A DNA stretch of 64,000 bases from Terfezia claveryi (taxonomy: Eukaryota; Ascomycota; Pezizomycetes; Pezizales; Pezizaceae): the NCBI GenBank assembly GCA_015179025.1, contig WHUX01000099.1, positions 1 through 64,000 on the forward strand. Reading direction: 5' to 3'. The stretch's first letter is position 1; each line of letters begins with the position of its first letter. The translations under genes and the position numbers were made by a program. The notes under the pieces were generated by a model that saw only the letters and a list, made by a program, of their open reading frames with translations, searched no databases and was not told the DNA's origin. This document shows positions 33,491 to 45,436 of the stretch, one piece after another.

Positions 33491-34506
33491 ATGGCCTCTA
33501 TATTCAGAACTCCAGCAGCACGTATGGTGGTGAAGCAGGTTGCGACACCAGTGTTCCGACCGGCAATGATTCCGAGGATGAATGTGGCACCAAGAGTTGG
33601 GGTTGCGGCGTTCCATACTACCAAAAAGATGCTGATCTTCCCGGCTGGCCCTCGTGAGTATTCATCCTATTCCGGGGCATGGGGAGTTGGGTAGTGCCGG
33701 AACTGGGGATTACCTGGGATAGGAGCTGTTGAGATGCAGTATGGGGAGGGGTAGAATAGTTATAGGCAGAGGTAGTCTGGCGGGGCGGGGGAGAATGGTT
33801 GGATGTCTAGGACAGACGACTGACGTACACTGTTGCTTCTGCAGAGGTAATTGAGGGTGATGGTATGTTCAGCCCATATTGGGATGTCTGTTACATAGTT
33901 TCGGATTGCTCACAGAATATATAGTCAACACCCCAGCACCTATCCCGGAGGCAAATCCAGTACATGGATCCTACCACTGGTCATTCGAGAGGGTATGTAC
34001 ATTTGTCTCCTCCGGGCTCTGCCTAGCACGGGAATAGCTCATCGATATTGCGCTAAATTGGGGTTTCTAATTTTCGTTCTGGAAACTAATAGATTGTCTC
34101 CGCCGCCCTCATCCCCCTCACAATCGCCCCATTCGCTGCGGGCTCCCTCCACCCTATCACAGATGCTGTCTTGGCCGCTACTGTGGTGATACATTCACAC
34201 ATTGGATTTCAGTATGTCATTCCCGGTGCCTTTTGCGATGCAATGAATATGATGTGGATTGCAATGGCTAATGCTCGGACAGGGCATGTATTATTGATTA
34301 TTTTCCCAAGCGTACCATGGCCGGCCTACACAAGTTCATGCGCTGGTTCCTCAATGGCTGCACTGCGTTAGTGCTGTTGGGTCTTTATGAGTTCGAAACG
34401 AACGATGTGGGGATTACTGAGGGTAGGCTTCCTCTGTTGGATGCGTGTGAGAGAGCATATTCTGACTTTGAGGGGTTTAGCTATCAAGCGTATTTGGAAG
34501 GCTTAG
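33491..34506 (+). CDS. SDH4: Succinate dehydrogenase membrane anchor subunit (CybS)
   Basis: SDH4 anchors complex II in the inner mitochondrial membrane and helps form the haem b and ubiquinone sites. I model six exons: 33491-33653, 33845-33862, 33916-33992, 34093-34211, 34283-34422 and 34481-34506. All have GT..AG borders and sum to 543 nt (180 residues). The N-terminus is a mitochondrial presequence. Then come the SYHWSFERIVSAALIPLT start of helix 1, a second helix with VVIHSHIGFQ (haem-ligand His region), the conserved DYFPKR (quinone-site Asp-Tyr), a third helix and the C-terminus GITEAIKRIWKA. Exon 2 is only 18 nt yet keeps frame and supplies VIEGD. The next gene on this strand, PEX26, starts 2.1 kb on. 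Confidence 0.9.
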
Positions 34507-36637
34507 GTGGTAGGATTTGTGGAGGTAGTTGCTTTGTGGTCTCGCGTGCCTGCTTATACCGTCGGGGGATGAGAGAAGAGAAATTTGGGGATGCGGAATG
34601 GAAGGATAATTGTAAATTAGAGGTTTGGTTCTATTATGAGGTATTTTCTTTCTTTTTCGTATGGATGCTGCTTCTTTCCCTGGCACCTCGGATGTAGTGT
34701 GGACCTAAGGATGCAAAATCCGGTGGATACTAGTACCCGCTCAATTGATAAATGTATACTGGATTAACTGCGATAGTAGGAGCTGTATAAGTTACTTGAA
34801 ACTGCTACCCTGAACTCATCCATGGGCGGGAGACGTCGGAGGGCGGGCCACGGGTGGTGCAAATAACCAGCTAAGACATACAGCAGGCCCCAGGAAAAAT
34901 AATTAGGGCTAGGAACAGGATCACTAGAGTATACAACTTGAACACATCTCCACACGAGTAAGAAACAATTTGCAGATGTCGAGCTCGAGCATGTATAATT
35001 ATGAGCTAGGGAATGAATGCAATGGGCAGATGTAGCTCGGAGCTATTGTGATTATTGACAGTGTAAACGGGTGCATCATCTAGAGAAAGAAAGGAGAGAA
35101 TTAAGGTACCATTACATCCAGAAATAAACTTACTTAGCCGAGTGAGTAGGAGAAGCCAACTCGACGTATTATATTATCGAAGCATGAACAGTTCACGGAC
35201 TTCTCCCTATCCCCTCTGTTGGCTGTAGCTGGAATAATTCATATCCGGCGGCGTGGATGCTGCAATCTGTTTTTCCTGTGCCTGAAGCATATGTCATGGG
35301 TCCTGGTATGAGAATGTGCGTAGTAGTTGGTGAGTCCTAAGGATGCATCGTGCAAGAGGTACGTCTGTAGTTAGAGGGGCCAACCTGTGATATCAGTAGT
35401 ATCTATTCATGACGGGGGCCACTAAACCTCTGCAAAATGAGCAATCCCCAGAGCTCAACCAAATCCTCCTCTACTCCTCCTCTACTCCTCCTCTACTCCC
35501 CTCCTCTACCCCCCTCCTCTACCCCCTCCTAATAGGCTGGATATTCCACTAATGAGACCATGAATTCATCAACTCAGCACCTATATTTATGTCAAAAGAT
35601 CAGCACTGAACGAAGGAGCTTGCAAAAATGGCAAAATAATATGATCCTTAACTAGGGAACCACTAACCTCCATAAAATGAGCAATTCTGAGAGCTCGCAT
35701 TTTTAAATCAATCTTATCCTCCTCACTTCTCAGCGGGCCCCCCCCTCCACAGCCCCTCCCCGCCTTCGACTGTATATATATTGAATTGGTTCAGGCATTT
35801 GGCTTGCCTTCCAGACAGATAACTCAAGCCCTCTCTATGCAGCAAATCTAAATCACGATCTTACCCCCATCAGGATCGGGTCTGCCAAAGCCCCCGGTTC
35901 GCCATGCTTTGCCATGCGCCCCCATGAGCCCTCGGTTGCCAACGACGCGCTGCAGTACCGGTAGCACCCTGTCTCTCAGCCTTAGCGAATCAGTCCTGCT
36001 GAAAGCAAATCACCGCCCATTCTGACCTCAGTCCAAGGGATACGAGCATCTTGCAGTAGCCTGTGCTGAAGAAGCAAAGTGTGCAGCAGCCTTGAAACGA
36101 AGGAGGGCTTACTTACGGAGTAGAGGTCGTTCGCATTGTTCAATCGTTTACTTCGTTTCCCTGACCAACAACAACATACCTACCCGGCCGGCGGATCGAT
36201 AACTCCTTTGCCCCCTGTTTGTTCACCAGCTGAAAGCTGTTTTTTTTCTGGTCGAAATACTTCAAACAAAATCAAACAAATCACAGAGTCGGATTTGCCG
36301 AGGGCCACACACGCACATACACACACATCAGCACGCATCCTTAAGCACACTGGGACCTTTTTTGCTTCTCTCGTTGCTCTCCCGCTGTTTCAATACTTGA
36401 CTGCTGTAATCCGTTCTACTGTTCTGATTCTCTTTTTTCCATTCCCCCTTGGAGCCGTCCGTACATCCAAAACTGAGGAAAAGGAGAGGGGGAGAGGATC
36501 TCTAGATCACGCCCCCGACTACTGCCGGCTATCTGTTGCTGAAAAGAATACCGACTAGATAGATACTTCATATAGCCGGACACCCTCACACCCTCACCCA
36601 CTCACCACCAGCGACGGTCATAAGTCGTTTATTCCCA
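34507..36637. other. Repeat-containing spacer upstream of PEX26
   Basis: No gene is supported. 35425-35760 resembles parts of the fold-back element (see separate entry). 35460-35530 is a CTCCTCTAC-type minisatellite. A pyrimidine-rich stretch before 36638 is probably the PEX26 leader. Confidence 0.55.
35425..35760. repeat. Diverged copies of a repeat also found at 14250-14460
   Basis: The word AAATGAGCAATTCTGAGAGC at 35677-35696 also occurs at 14313-14332, and a variant (AAATGAGCAATCCCCAGAGC) lies at about 35437-35456. Neighbouring words (GAAGGAG..TGCAAAA.., then C-rich tracts) keep the same order in both places. This suggests two decayed copies of the same non-autonomous family. Confidence 0.55.
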
Positions 36638-38057
36638 ATGCTCCGCGTTATCCCTTACCCAAACGCCCGCTCCATGATGAACGGCGACAGATTAACCAAT
36701 GGCTTTTCCCGCTATAACGGCTCCGGTACCACCGGGCATCTGAAACCTCACCAGCAGCAGCATCATCACCAGCAACCACAACAGCAGAGACAACCTGCTG
36801 CGCGACCGCCCTCGGCAGCTGAAATATCTCGTACATACAAAACATGCACAAACCTCTTCCTTACGCGACGGCTGCCCGAGGCTCTCGCCACCCTCCAACC
36901 TGTTGTTGCAGAGTCGGCGAATCCGACGGGAAAATGCTCGCGGGTGCTGAGGATCAAAGTTTGGAGCTTATATTTTGCTATATTGGATGCGGCAGCGAAG
37001 ATTGGTAGTGAGGAGGGGAAGAAGCTGTGGGGAGCGGGGGAGTGGAGGAAGATTGTACAGAAAATTAGGACGGCAAAGGTTTGGGATGAGGCTGTGGAGG
37101 CATATACAAATGAGGGAAGGGTGGATGGAGATGTGGTGATTGCCTTGTGAGTCAAGAGCCCATATACTCAAAGAATGACGGATTTCTAATGTATCTGGAA
37201 ATCAGGGTAATGCTGTTGTTATCACATGCAGCAGACCAAAGGCCAACCCAGAAGAGGCTTGAGGCGTACATGTCTGCGTCGTCAAGCCTGATGGGTAATG
37301 ATGAAGACCCCAAGGCGGTGGCTCAGCGGGTGAAGTTGATGGAGCTATACATCTTACATGTGCTACCCAAAGTCGACGAGTGGCAATATGCGCGAGAGTT
37401 CACACAAGGCAGCAATGACCTTGATGATGACCAGAAAGCGGTATGGTATATTTCTTCCTTGAAGGTTCCATGCATTGATCTAACAGATTTTGTCAATAGC
37501 AATTCCTAGCTACCCTCGATGCCCTCTTCCGCGAGAAGGAAGAGGCCGAGGAACATGCACGCCGCATCGAAGCCCAACGCGATGCAGAAATTGAATCTGC
37601 ACGGCTTGCTGCGGAAAACCAACGCTCTGTTTCCCCCTCAGTCTCTGGCTCCGTCCGCTCCTCGTCCTCTCGCCAACGCAAACCGTCACCATCAGACTCC
37701 GTCCAACAGCGGCCAAAGTCACGGGGCTCTGTGTCTGGTGCTCATTTGGTACCTGGGCAAATGGGCAAAAACTCACGGAGCGCAGAGAGGGAGCAGTCTA
37801 AGGAGGGCGTAGTCGCGGCTAGACATCAGGCGAGTAGCTTGTTTGGTCATACCCAAGCGCTGTTTACAAAGATGCAAAAGGCGATGTTCAGTGCCCAAGG
37901 AAATAGCTTATTGCTGAGAACGGTGATTATGTTGTGTGCGGTGGTATACGCGACGAGTAAGAAGAAGGTCAGGGAAAGGATCAAGAGGTTGTTGATGGTA
38001 GCTTGGTTGAAGACGAGCAGGACGGTGGGGATGGGGATGAAGGTTACTTACATATAA
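36638..38057 (+). CDS. PEX26: Fungal peroxin 26 (PEX15/PEX26-type), tail-anchored
   Basis: This protein recruits the AAA ATPases Pex1/Pex6 to the peroxisome membrane for receptor recycling. Exons are 36638-37146, 37206-37440 and 37500-38057, with two 59-nt introns (GTGAGT...CAG, GTATGG...TAG). The product is 433 residues. Gln/His-rich low complexity covers residues 35-58. The helical domain follows: ISRTYKTCTNLFLTRRLPEA, RIKVWSLYFAILDAA, then MLLLSHAADQRPTQKRLEAY and KLMELYILHVLPKVDEW. An acidic coiled coil (FREKEEAEEHARRI) and a Ser/Arg-rich linker come next. A single membrane span near the end (LLLRTVIMLCAVVYATS) is followed by a basic tail, typical of tail anchors. The family name is from remembered fungal homologues. 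Confidence 0.78.
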
Positions 38058-39526
38058 GTGCGCAGATTGTGGTTGCATGATGATAGGTAGGGGTGATGGA
38101 TGGCGGTGGGGGTGTTTCAAGGAGTACCTTTTTCCTCTTTTTGAATTTCGGTTACTGTTGGGTATTGGATGATTTGCAATAGGTTCTTCTTGTACTTTCG
38201 TCTCGTTTCGCTGTTGTATCTGCTCATTTTCATGTCTTTATCTAATTGGTTTAATCTTGTTTCTTTGACGGTGCAGGGTGGCTGTTTTGAATGGAGCTTG
38301 GTCATTTTTGGCCGAGCCGAACCGATTCGGGCGTGAATTAGTCATGGGCAGATCTAAATGGAGGGACGACTTGGTGGTTGGGTGCCGGGTTATATACAAT
38401 TCTCAGGCTTTCTCTATTTTGGCTGTTAAAATTCGAGTACCCTTTCTTCTTGCTGTGTATTAAAAAAACCGATTCATGTTTTTTTTTTTTTCCCCATTAT
38501 GGTTGTTTGTTTAGGGCTCTCTCTCTAGTGGAATTCCGATTTGCGAATCCGTGTTAACTTTAGTTTTTATTTTTTATTTTATTTTTTATTTTTTTCTACT
38601 TGGGGAAATATAAAGTGTGTGTGTACTCTGTACTCTGTATGCATTATTATTATTGTCTCTCTCTCTCTCTCTCTCACATCATCATCATCAACAAAAAATT
38701 CGATAAACAAAAGATTCATTATTCGGACCAAAGTGGCCCCCCCCTTCCTTAGTCCCCCCCGCCTCCCCAACATAAGAAATAAGCTTTTTTTGGGGGACCA
38801 CCAGAAATGCGCTTTCGCTCTTTGATGAAATTGACCGTTTTCGGCGAAGCCTGAGAGGGCAGGAAGGCCGGGTTGGGGGGGCGGGGGGCGGGGGGCAACC
38901 ATGTGGCATTTTATTTTTATCTAGAAAAAGTATTAATATATGAATAGCAGCAGCAGCAGCAGCAGCAGGAGGAGGAACAAGAACAAGAACAAGAACAAGG
39001 ACAAGAACAAGGACAAGGACAAGGACAAGAACAAGGGGGAAGGTTAAGTTCAGTATGTGTAGCATCATATCTCATAGGTTGCTTGAGAATGGGAGGGGAG
39101 AGGGGAAGGGAAGGGAAGGCTTCTTTGTTTAACAATCCAACAATTCAGCCTCCTTTGTTCCGCTTTTAAGTTCTTTGATGATGATGAGGTTGTTATGTAT
39201 GTATGTATGTATATATAGTTCACAAAGAGATATATATATATATATATAAATAAGGGAGGATACTGCTGTGCTTGGATGGAGGAGAGAGAGAGAGAGATAG
39301 TGAGATAGATGAGAGAGAGATAGAGATAGAGAAGGGTGTTTTTTTTTTTTTTTAACAAAAAAAAGAAAGAATTTTGGCATTTAGTGGGGTGGGGGGAGCA
39401 TTTTTTGAATATTTTATTTTAGACAAATACTTATTGAAATTGCTGTTGCCCTGTCTTGATTTGCCTGATATACTTACGAGACATATTATATATATTTACT
39501 ATATACGTATACCCTTCTTGATAGTT
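38058..39526. other. Simple-sequence-rich spacer
   Basis: No gene is supported. It holds many microsatellites: (CT)n at 38657-38675, (CAG)n at 38947-38969, AACAAG/GGACAA hexamer units at 38975-39035, (GTAT)n and (TA)n at 39195-39248, and (GA)n at 39283-39330, besides several homopolymers. Confidence 0.7.
38945..39040. repeat. CAG microsatellite and AAGAAC/AAGGAC hexamer array
   Basis: About seven CAG units lead into about eleven hexamers that alternate AAGAAC and AAGGAC. Length is probably polymorphic. Confidence 0.85.
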
Positions 39527-41349
39527 ATGCGCGCTCTGCGAGGTCTACAGGAGGGTGGTGAGCAGTTGGCTATGACGGCGGAATTTGGGCTGGATAGTAA
39601 TGATGAGGAGATGAGGGATCGGGAGGAGCCAGAGGAAGAGGAGGAGGAGGAGGAGGAGGAGGAGGTGATATTCGAGGTGGAAACAAACGACGACGATTGT
39701 ATGGCCACAGAAGTCGGGGAGGAAGGGCTGGGTGACGGTTCTAGCGAGGACGCAGTTGTGGTATCAAAGGCTTTTACTGAAGAAGATGGAAAGACGTTCC
39801 TCAACCCTGCCTCGCTTGGGCGTGCGCCAAAGCCAAAACCCCATCCTCGGTACGGTATTCTCCCCTTACCCTCAACTCTTACGCATCCAAACCCCCGCCT
39901 CGTTATTTTCAAAAAACATCCCCCTTCCCCAAGCTGACGTCTCCCCACCCCCCTCCCGCAAAATCTAGTCCCGGCACCACAGGCTCGCGTACTGAGCGCA
40001 CCGCCCAGCAGCTCATCCACTCGGCACTCGAGTTCCGCGATATTCACACTGCCATCCAGCATATCGCTGTCGCCCTCGGGACGTCCCCTTCTAATATCCC
40101 CACTCTCCTATGGGAACTCCTAGTCTGGCATCCCAAGCATCTTCCCCTCGAGCGCATGCTCTTTGCAGTCGAGCTCGCCCAAGCGGCAGAAACATGCCTG
40201 AAGAAATCCTCCCTGGGCCCAGACTGCTTCAGCCCGGAGCACTCCTACTTCGGGGCGTGGTCTGCACGCGCGGGGGCGGACGAAGCAGGAGGAGACTCAC
40301 CTCGGCGCAGCGAGAGTAGTTGCGAGGGGGATGGAATTGAGCGGGTAGGAAGGGGCGGGTATATTCTTGTACTGGAGCAAGTCATCCACGGATACATGAA
40401 GATGTGGAAATGGGATGCGGCGTTGCGGCGAGCAGGGAGGATGCTGCAGCTGGACATGGATGATGACTGTGGAATCAGGTTTGTCATGCCGGTAAGTATG
40501 CTGAAGCTGGGGATGGGCCTGCCTTGTGTCAGGTTTTGCATGGGCTGGTTGGATGAGCTGGGTGGGGCGGGCCCTGCGGCACCAACCACCAAGGGGGCTT
40601 GGGCGGGCGCAGGGGGAGGTGGGGTCGTGGGCGGGGTGGATCTGGGGTTGGATATGGTACAGGGAAGGTATGTCCGGGCAGCAGGGAGGTGGCCTCGAAT
40701 GGCCTTTTTGGTAGCCTTGGGGTGTTGGTGGATGTTTATCGAGTCTGGAATGGTGAAACAATGTGTGAAGAAAGGGGGGGGAAGTACTGGTAATTGTAAT
40801 AATGGTACCGGCACTGAGAACAACAACGGAGGGGGAGGAGGAGGATTACCTGTATGCAAAAGCGCCCGCGCATGGCTCCGCCTGGGGCATAAATCAAACC
40901 GACATGTCCTCCGCATCCTCCTCACTATGATCACTCATAAAACAACATATTTCGGTCCAACGGGGTACATCACTGGTGTACAATCTACCCTCCCCTCCCC
41001 CACAATCACCCCGACCTCCTCCGCGGCCGCTGCGGGGTTCCCAGATCCGGCGGGGTACGAGGAGGCGAACGATTTTATTTACTCCACTCATGGGCTGTTT
41101 ATGGATGAGACAAGGGATGTGCAGAGGTGGCTGGTAGACACGGCGCATATGTGGGTGGTGAATACGTGCCCGGGGTGCGGGCAGAAGGAGGGAAGGGTGG
41201 GCGAGCATAAGGCCTGTTTGGGATGTAGGGGTGAGTGGTACTGTGGGGTGGAGTGTCAGAAGAGGTGTTGGGGGCTGCATAAGGCCAGGTGTAGGGAGAT
41301 GATGAGGGAGAGAAGGATGAGGGGGTTGGGGAGGGGGTTGGGTGCGTGA
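39527..41349 (+). CDS. MYND-type zinc-finger protein, function unknown
   Basis: Exons are 39527-39849 and 39969-41349, separated by a 119-nt intron (GTACGG...TAG). They give 567 residues. The N-terminal 60 residues contain a run of about 14 Glu. The middle is helical (TERTAQQLIHSALEFRDIHT, SNIPTLLWELLVW, IRFVMPVSMLKLGM), resembling uncharacterised fungal proteins with a C-terminal MYND finger. Two Gly-rich insertions are present. The last 60 residues hold the finger: CPGCGQKEG, CLGCRGEWYC, C-x3-C and H-x3-C, which bind two zinc ions and usually proline-rich partners. No SET domain is seen. An in-frame upstream ATG at 39374 exists, but its extension is AT-rich, so I start at 39527. Confidence 0.7.
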
Positions 41350-41760
41350 GGTTGGGGGGAAATGTTGTACCGTACCGTAGAGGTATTCTTAGAATCCTCT
41401 CTTTGTGGGGATGTCCCCTAGGTTTGTTTGTACGATGTAAATGTGTGAAAAAGGAACAAACTGTTGTAAAACCTTTAGATTCTGGTTTGCATACGTTGTG
41501 TCCGTCTCTTGTTTCCTGGCTCGGTGCCGGTATTAAAGCAGAGATATAAAGAAACCTTCGAAATCGGTCCAATCGGTTCCCTGAAAGAGCTTCTTCTTCG
41601 CTGTGCCAAAAGCTGCCCATCTTCCCCCTTACCCCACACCAAAGGAGCATCATCTTCCCCCCAATTTCCCATCTTCCTCCCTTAACCCCCCCCCCCCCCT
41701 TTTCCCCATCTTCCTTCCTTACCCCCTCCCCTTTCCCCTCTCCCACCTCCCACCTACAGC

Positions 41761-42207
41761 TCACTCCGTCGTGCCCTGCACTGTCGCCACCACCCTCCTC
41801 GTATGTCTAGCCCTCCTAAACTCCAAATACCATATTCCCTGCCACGTACCCAATGCCAGCTTCCCATCCCTGACGGGGATACTGAGACTCGCTCCGACCA
41901 AGCTACTCTTAATATGCGCAGGCATATCATCCTCCCCCTCTGCATCATGTCTATACAGCCCCTCCTTCCCAGCCCTATCATACGGGACTATCCTCTCCAG
42001 AGCGTCACTCATATCCAACTGCACGTCCGAATCCCAGTTTTCATTGAGTGACAGCGCGCATGAGGTGTGCTGGATGAAGAGGTGCACGAGACCGATTTTG
42101 AGGGGACTGATGAGTGGGGTGAGGTGCGTGAGGATTTCGTCGGTTATTAGATAGGACCCGCGGCTGCGCGAGGGGAGCGTGATGGTCGTTTGCGTCCAGG
42201 TGGTCAT
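41761..42207 (-). CDS. YjbQ/UPF0047 family protein
   Basis: This 148-residue, intron-free protein covers the whole UPF0047/YjbQ domain. Family words are visible: LVHLFIQHTSCALSLNEN, then SDVQLDMSDAL, YRHDAEGEDDMPAHIKSSL, and LALGTWQGIWYLEFR. Bacterial YjbQ has weak thiamin-phosphate synthase activity and binds a metal through conserved His residues; the physiological role in fungi is not settled. The start at 42207 gives MTTWTQTTITLP, the usual first strand. It is convergent with the MYND gene, 411 bp apart. Confidence 0.88.
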   Translation of the reverse strand: MTTWTQTTITLPSRSRGSYLITDEILTHLTPLISPLKIGLVHLFIQHTSCALSLNENWDSDVQLDMSDALERIVPYDRAGKEGLYRHDAEGEDDMPAHIKSSLVGASLSIPVRDGKLALGTWQGIWYLEFRRARHTRRVVATVQGTTE

Positions 42208-43032
42208 GGTGCCTGCCTGGGATGGAAGGGGAAGGTGTGTGAAGTAGGCGTAGGTGAGGAGGAAGGCGAGGATGGAAAGGAGGAGAGGGGAGGTTACGAG
42301 GTGCTGCCGGTGTGGAGTGGCGTACGCCGTGGCTGAGAGGGTGGTGCTGGTGCTGGTTGCTGGTGCTGGTTGCTGGTGGTGGTTGCTGGTGTTGTAAGGT
42401 GGGGTAGATATGGCCCATAGTTATGTCATTCATACATTGATGAATATCACTGATAAAATTACCCTGATATGTATTATATATTCTTTCAATTTGCATATTT
42501 TGAGTTGCGCTGTATATAACGGAAAAAATAAAAAAATAAAAAATAAAAATCCAACTTCGGGATTTTAAAGAGCACTCCCAATACACATCCAGCAGCTCTA
42601 TATGTACAGGAGGAAATACAGGCAAAGTCGCGCGCTGTTACTCATCGCGTTGAACACGATAAACCCTTCTGTTGAAATTGAACTGAAATGGGCACCAATC
42701 AATTGACCGTAGAATGGTTTCCAAGTCCATTACTATTACTACTACTAAGTTCACCCTATGGACTAAGTAAGTTCCCCCCAGGTAGTATTATCAACGCATT
42801 AACCCTCAGTTCCGATAAGCCAAAGCAGAGATATCAAAACAACAATATAAGATGTCAGAACTGCTAACACTGAACACTGGGCAGTCCCTGTCAAAAACAT
42901 TCAGATTATATACAGCAAACTCTCCCCTAGGCCTAGGCCTCCGTCCACACCAACCACAAATACCAACACCCCAACACCACCACTGCCACCCCCCACCCCT
43001 TTACCCCCGCCAATACCCTCCCACAAACCCCT
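42208..43032. other. Spacer between YjbQ and TED1-like genes
   Basis: No gene is supported. A GCTGGT-rich stretch (about 42330-42395) could be coding-like on the minus strand, but it has no motif and no clear start. Confidence 0.45.
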
Positions 43033-44961
43033 TCACCCCACCCTTCTCCATCTCCCTCCTAACCATCTCCTTACCCTTCTCCACCGTGGGTGCCAAACTC
43101 GGCACTCGCTCAACCACCTTATCCGCAACCCTAACCCCACATTCCCCGCCACATTCCCAAACTCAATCAATCCCTTATCAATCTTCTGCTGCAACCCCGG
43201 TGGCATCCCCGCAATAACCAATTTCGGCATAGACCTTTTAGCATATTTATTTTCATCGCCCTCATTATATGGTGGAGCAGGAGACGATGTAGTTGACGGG
43301 ATACCATATCCCCCATAATGTAACCGCGAAGACCCAGAGCTGCCATTATTAGATGCAGATGAACGTGTGCTAATAGCAATACCATTCGATGATCCCGACG
43401 AGACCGCATACTCCACTGACCCATTGACATATACTCCCTTTAACCTCGCCGCCTCATCTTGCGAAAGCGGAAGTAGCGGTTCATCCCCCTTGCTCTTCCT
43501 CCGCCTGAACCACGCCCACACTATACTCAACGTAACCGCAAACTTTGTGATCCCAAATAGCAAAAAATATGTTTGCAAGATTCCTATCTGATCAGGTAAT
43601 AGGCACAACCTCGACTGAACTGTAGAAGCATCAATTCCCCCCTCTATCACGGCTTCCTTGACGGGATTCCACAAACTCAGCATCAAGAACCCTGGCCGGC
43701 GAACGGACATTGCCATGCTGAAGCTCTTGACGGTAATCTCTTTCACCATACCTGTGGCCCCGGCGTGAAGAACCTCACAGTAATCATGATCATCACCAGA
43801 AGCGACAAGAATGGGCTGTACTTTCTTGAGGATATCTGTTGACGTCTCGTGTTGCAAGACATTTTGGTACTGAAACCCACCACGAAGAGGGATGGTTCCA
43901 TCAAATGAATGTCCCTCCCGGAGGGGTCCACAAGGCGTATTTTGGGGGCGATAAAGAGGGACATGGGTCAGTAAAATTTTAGGTAGGGGGGCGATTGGTG
44001 GGCCTGTATTTGCTGGTGGGCCCCCACTGTCTGCATCATATACCCTCGATGAGCGAACCTCCGGGCGTTGTTGTAAGAGCTTCCTCGGTGACGGTATAGA
44101 GGCAGAAAACTCATCCAGAAACCTCCTTGCTGGTTCATAGATCTTGGGGTTCTCGGTGTTCTCCAAGCTCACGGAATCAATCAATACAAATGTATGATTT
44201 CCAAGCGTATGTACCGAGTTTGTCTCCCCAAAGAATGACTTGAACCTACTCACGACGCCCTCATTCACACCGTTGCCGAATCCCAGGTCATGGTTTCCAG
44301 GGAGTGAGCGGATACTCCTTCTGCCAGGTAGCACGGGGAATATCTTATTGAACCTGACGAATTCTTGTTCCCAGTAGGCACGGTTGTATTTCGTCCAATC
44401 TTCTCTTCCTGGTGTCCTGGGGTCGGTCATATGGCCGCCCCAGGTCGCCATACTTGTACTCCATTCCCGTCCGCCATCAAAAAGGTCCCCTAAGAATACC
44501 GTACTTTCCGGAAGGAGGATTTTGTTGAGGAGGGAATATGATTTCGACATGAATAGGTCTGTGTAGAATATTGTCGCCTTGAGGACGATACCTCGCCGGG
44601 GGTATGTATGTGGGTCGACGATTTGCGGGTCAGCTATCAGGGCCATGCGATATGGCTGGGCATCTTCCGGCTACATCTCCAATTCAGCTTCATCTCCACC
44701 ACGAATACTGGTCGGCGAAAGGCTACGGCCACGGACCCACTGTTCCCATCTATCCCATTGACACTCGTGCATGGCATCGCGGAAGACCTTGCGCTCGCCC
44801 CAGTAGAAGATGTATATCCAGGAGAGAATGATGATGTTGCGCAGGGTGAGGGCGCTCCATATTCGCGCTTTTAGTGGGACGTTCTTGCAGGTTGCATGGT
44901 AAGAGAAGATGTTTGCGAGGAAACGACGGTGGAGGGGACTTGATTGACGAGTTTGGTACAT
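43033..44961 (-). CDS. GPI-glycan ethanolamine-phosphate phosphodiesterase (TED1/CDC1/PGAP5 type)
   Basis: These ER metallophosphoesterases remove ethanolamine phosphate from mannose 1 or 2 of GPI anchors, which aids export of GPI proteins. I model two exons, 44737-44961 and 43033-44670, giving 620 residues. The 66-nt intron (GTCCGT...TAG) is in frame and ends in TAG; splicing joins WDRWEQW to PEDAQPYRMALIADPQIVD. Metal-site motifs are ADPQ, GDLFDGGR, GNHD, the H in LLTHVPLYR, and SGDDHDYC, with CGPLRE and FQYQN typical of the family. A signal anchor (NIIILSWIYIFYW) and a C-terminal span (TYFLLFGITKFAVTLSIVWAW) place the catalytic part in the lumen. A disordered tail of about 170 residues follows. 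TED1 and CDC1 cannot be told apart here. Confidence 0.85.
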
Positions 44962-45436
44962 TATGGGGAGTCCCAGGAATTAGATGGGGCTTCAGGGATG
45001 GATAGATATCCTCGCCAGCGAGACTGTGGATTTGTGGACCCTGTGTACAAGCAACTGGTGTAATCAAGTCCGATATCAGGGGTGCCCCCTGATATTGCAG
45101 CGCCGCTTTAAGCCCCTTGGTGGTGTTGAGGGTAAGAGGCGCAGACGGTGGCTGGACACAGGTTGGTACCTAGTGGCCCAGCAATTGACACAAGTGCGAG
45201 CCAGACGAACACAAGCACCCGCAGCCCAATGGTACAAGCACTGAGTATATAGGTACAATCTGTCTCAGCAATACACATGAATAGGCTCAGGTGGAGAGCT
45301 CGGGCACTCCAGAATGTTATGATATCAAACTGCTACTGCAGCTCTAACCAGGTTCCCCCATGCACGTGATCTCCAGCCCAAAATCCACTCCCACAACAGC
45401 ACCAGCACCACCAGCACCAGCACCAGCACCAGCACC
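44962..45436. promoter_or_regulatory. Shared divergent upstream region of TED1-like and GPI11 genes
   Basis: The two GPI-anchor genes are transcribed away from each other across 475 bp. A CACCAG-type repeat lies at 45395-45437, directly before the GPI11 ATG. No specific factor site is claimed. Confidence 0.4.

Noticed and set aside
40497..40540. Candidate short intron (GTAAGT...CAG) in the MYND gene
   Set aside because: Removing it would shift the frame and destroy the conserved FVMPVSMLKLG stretch.
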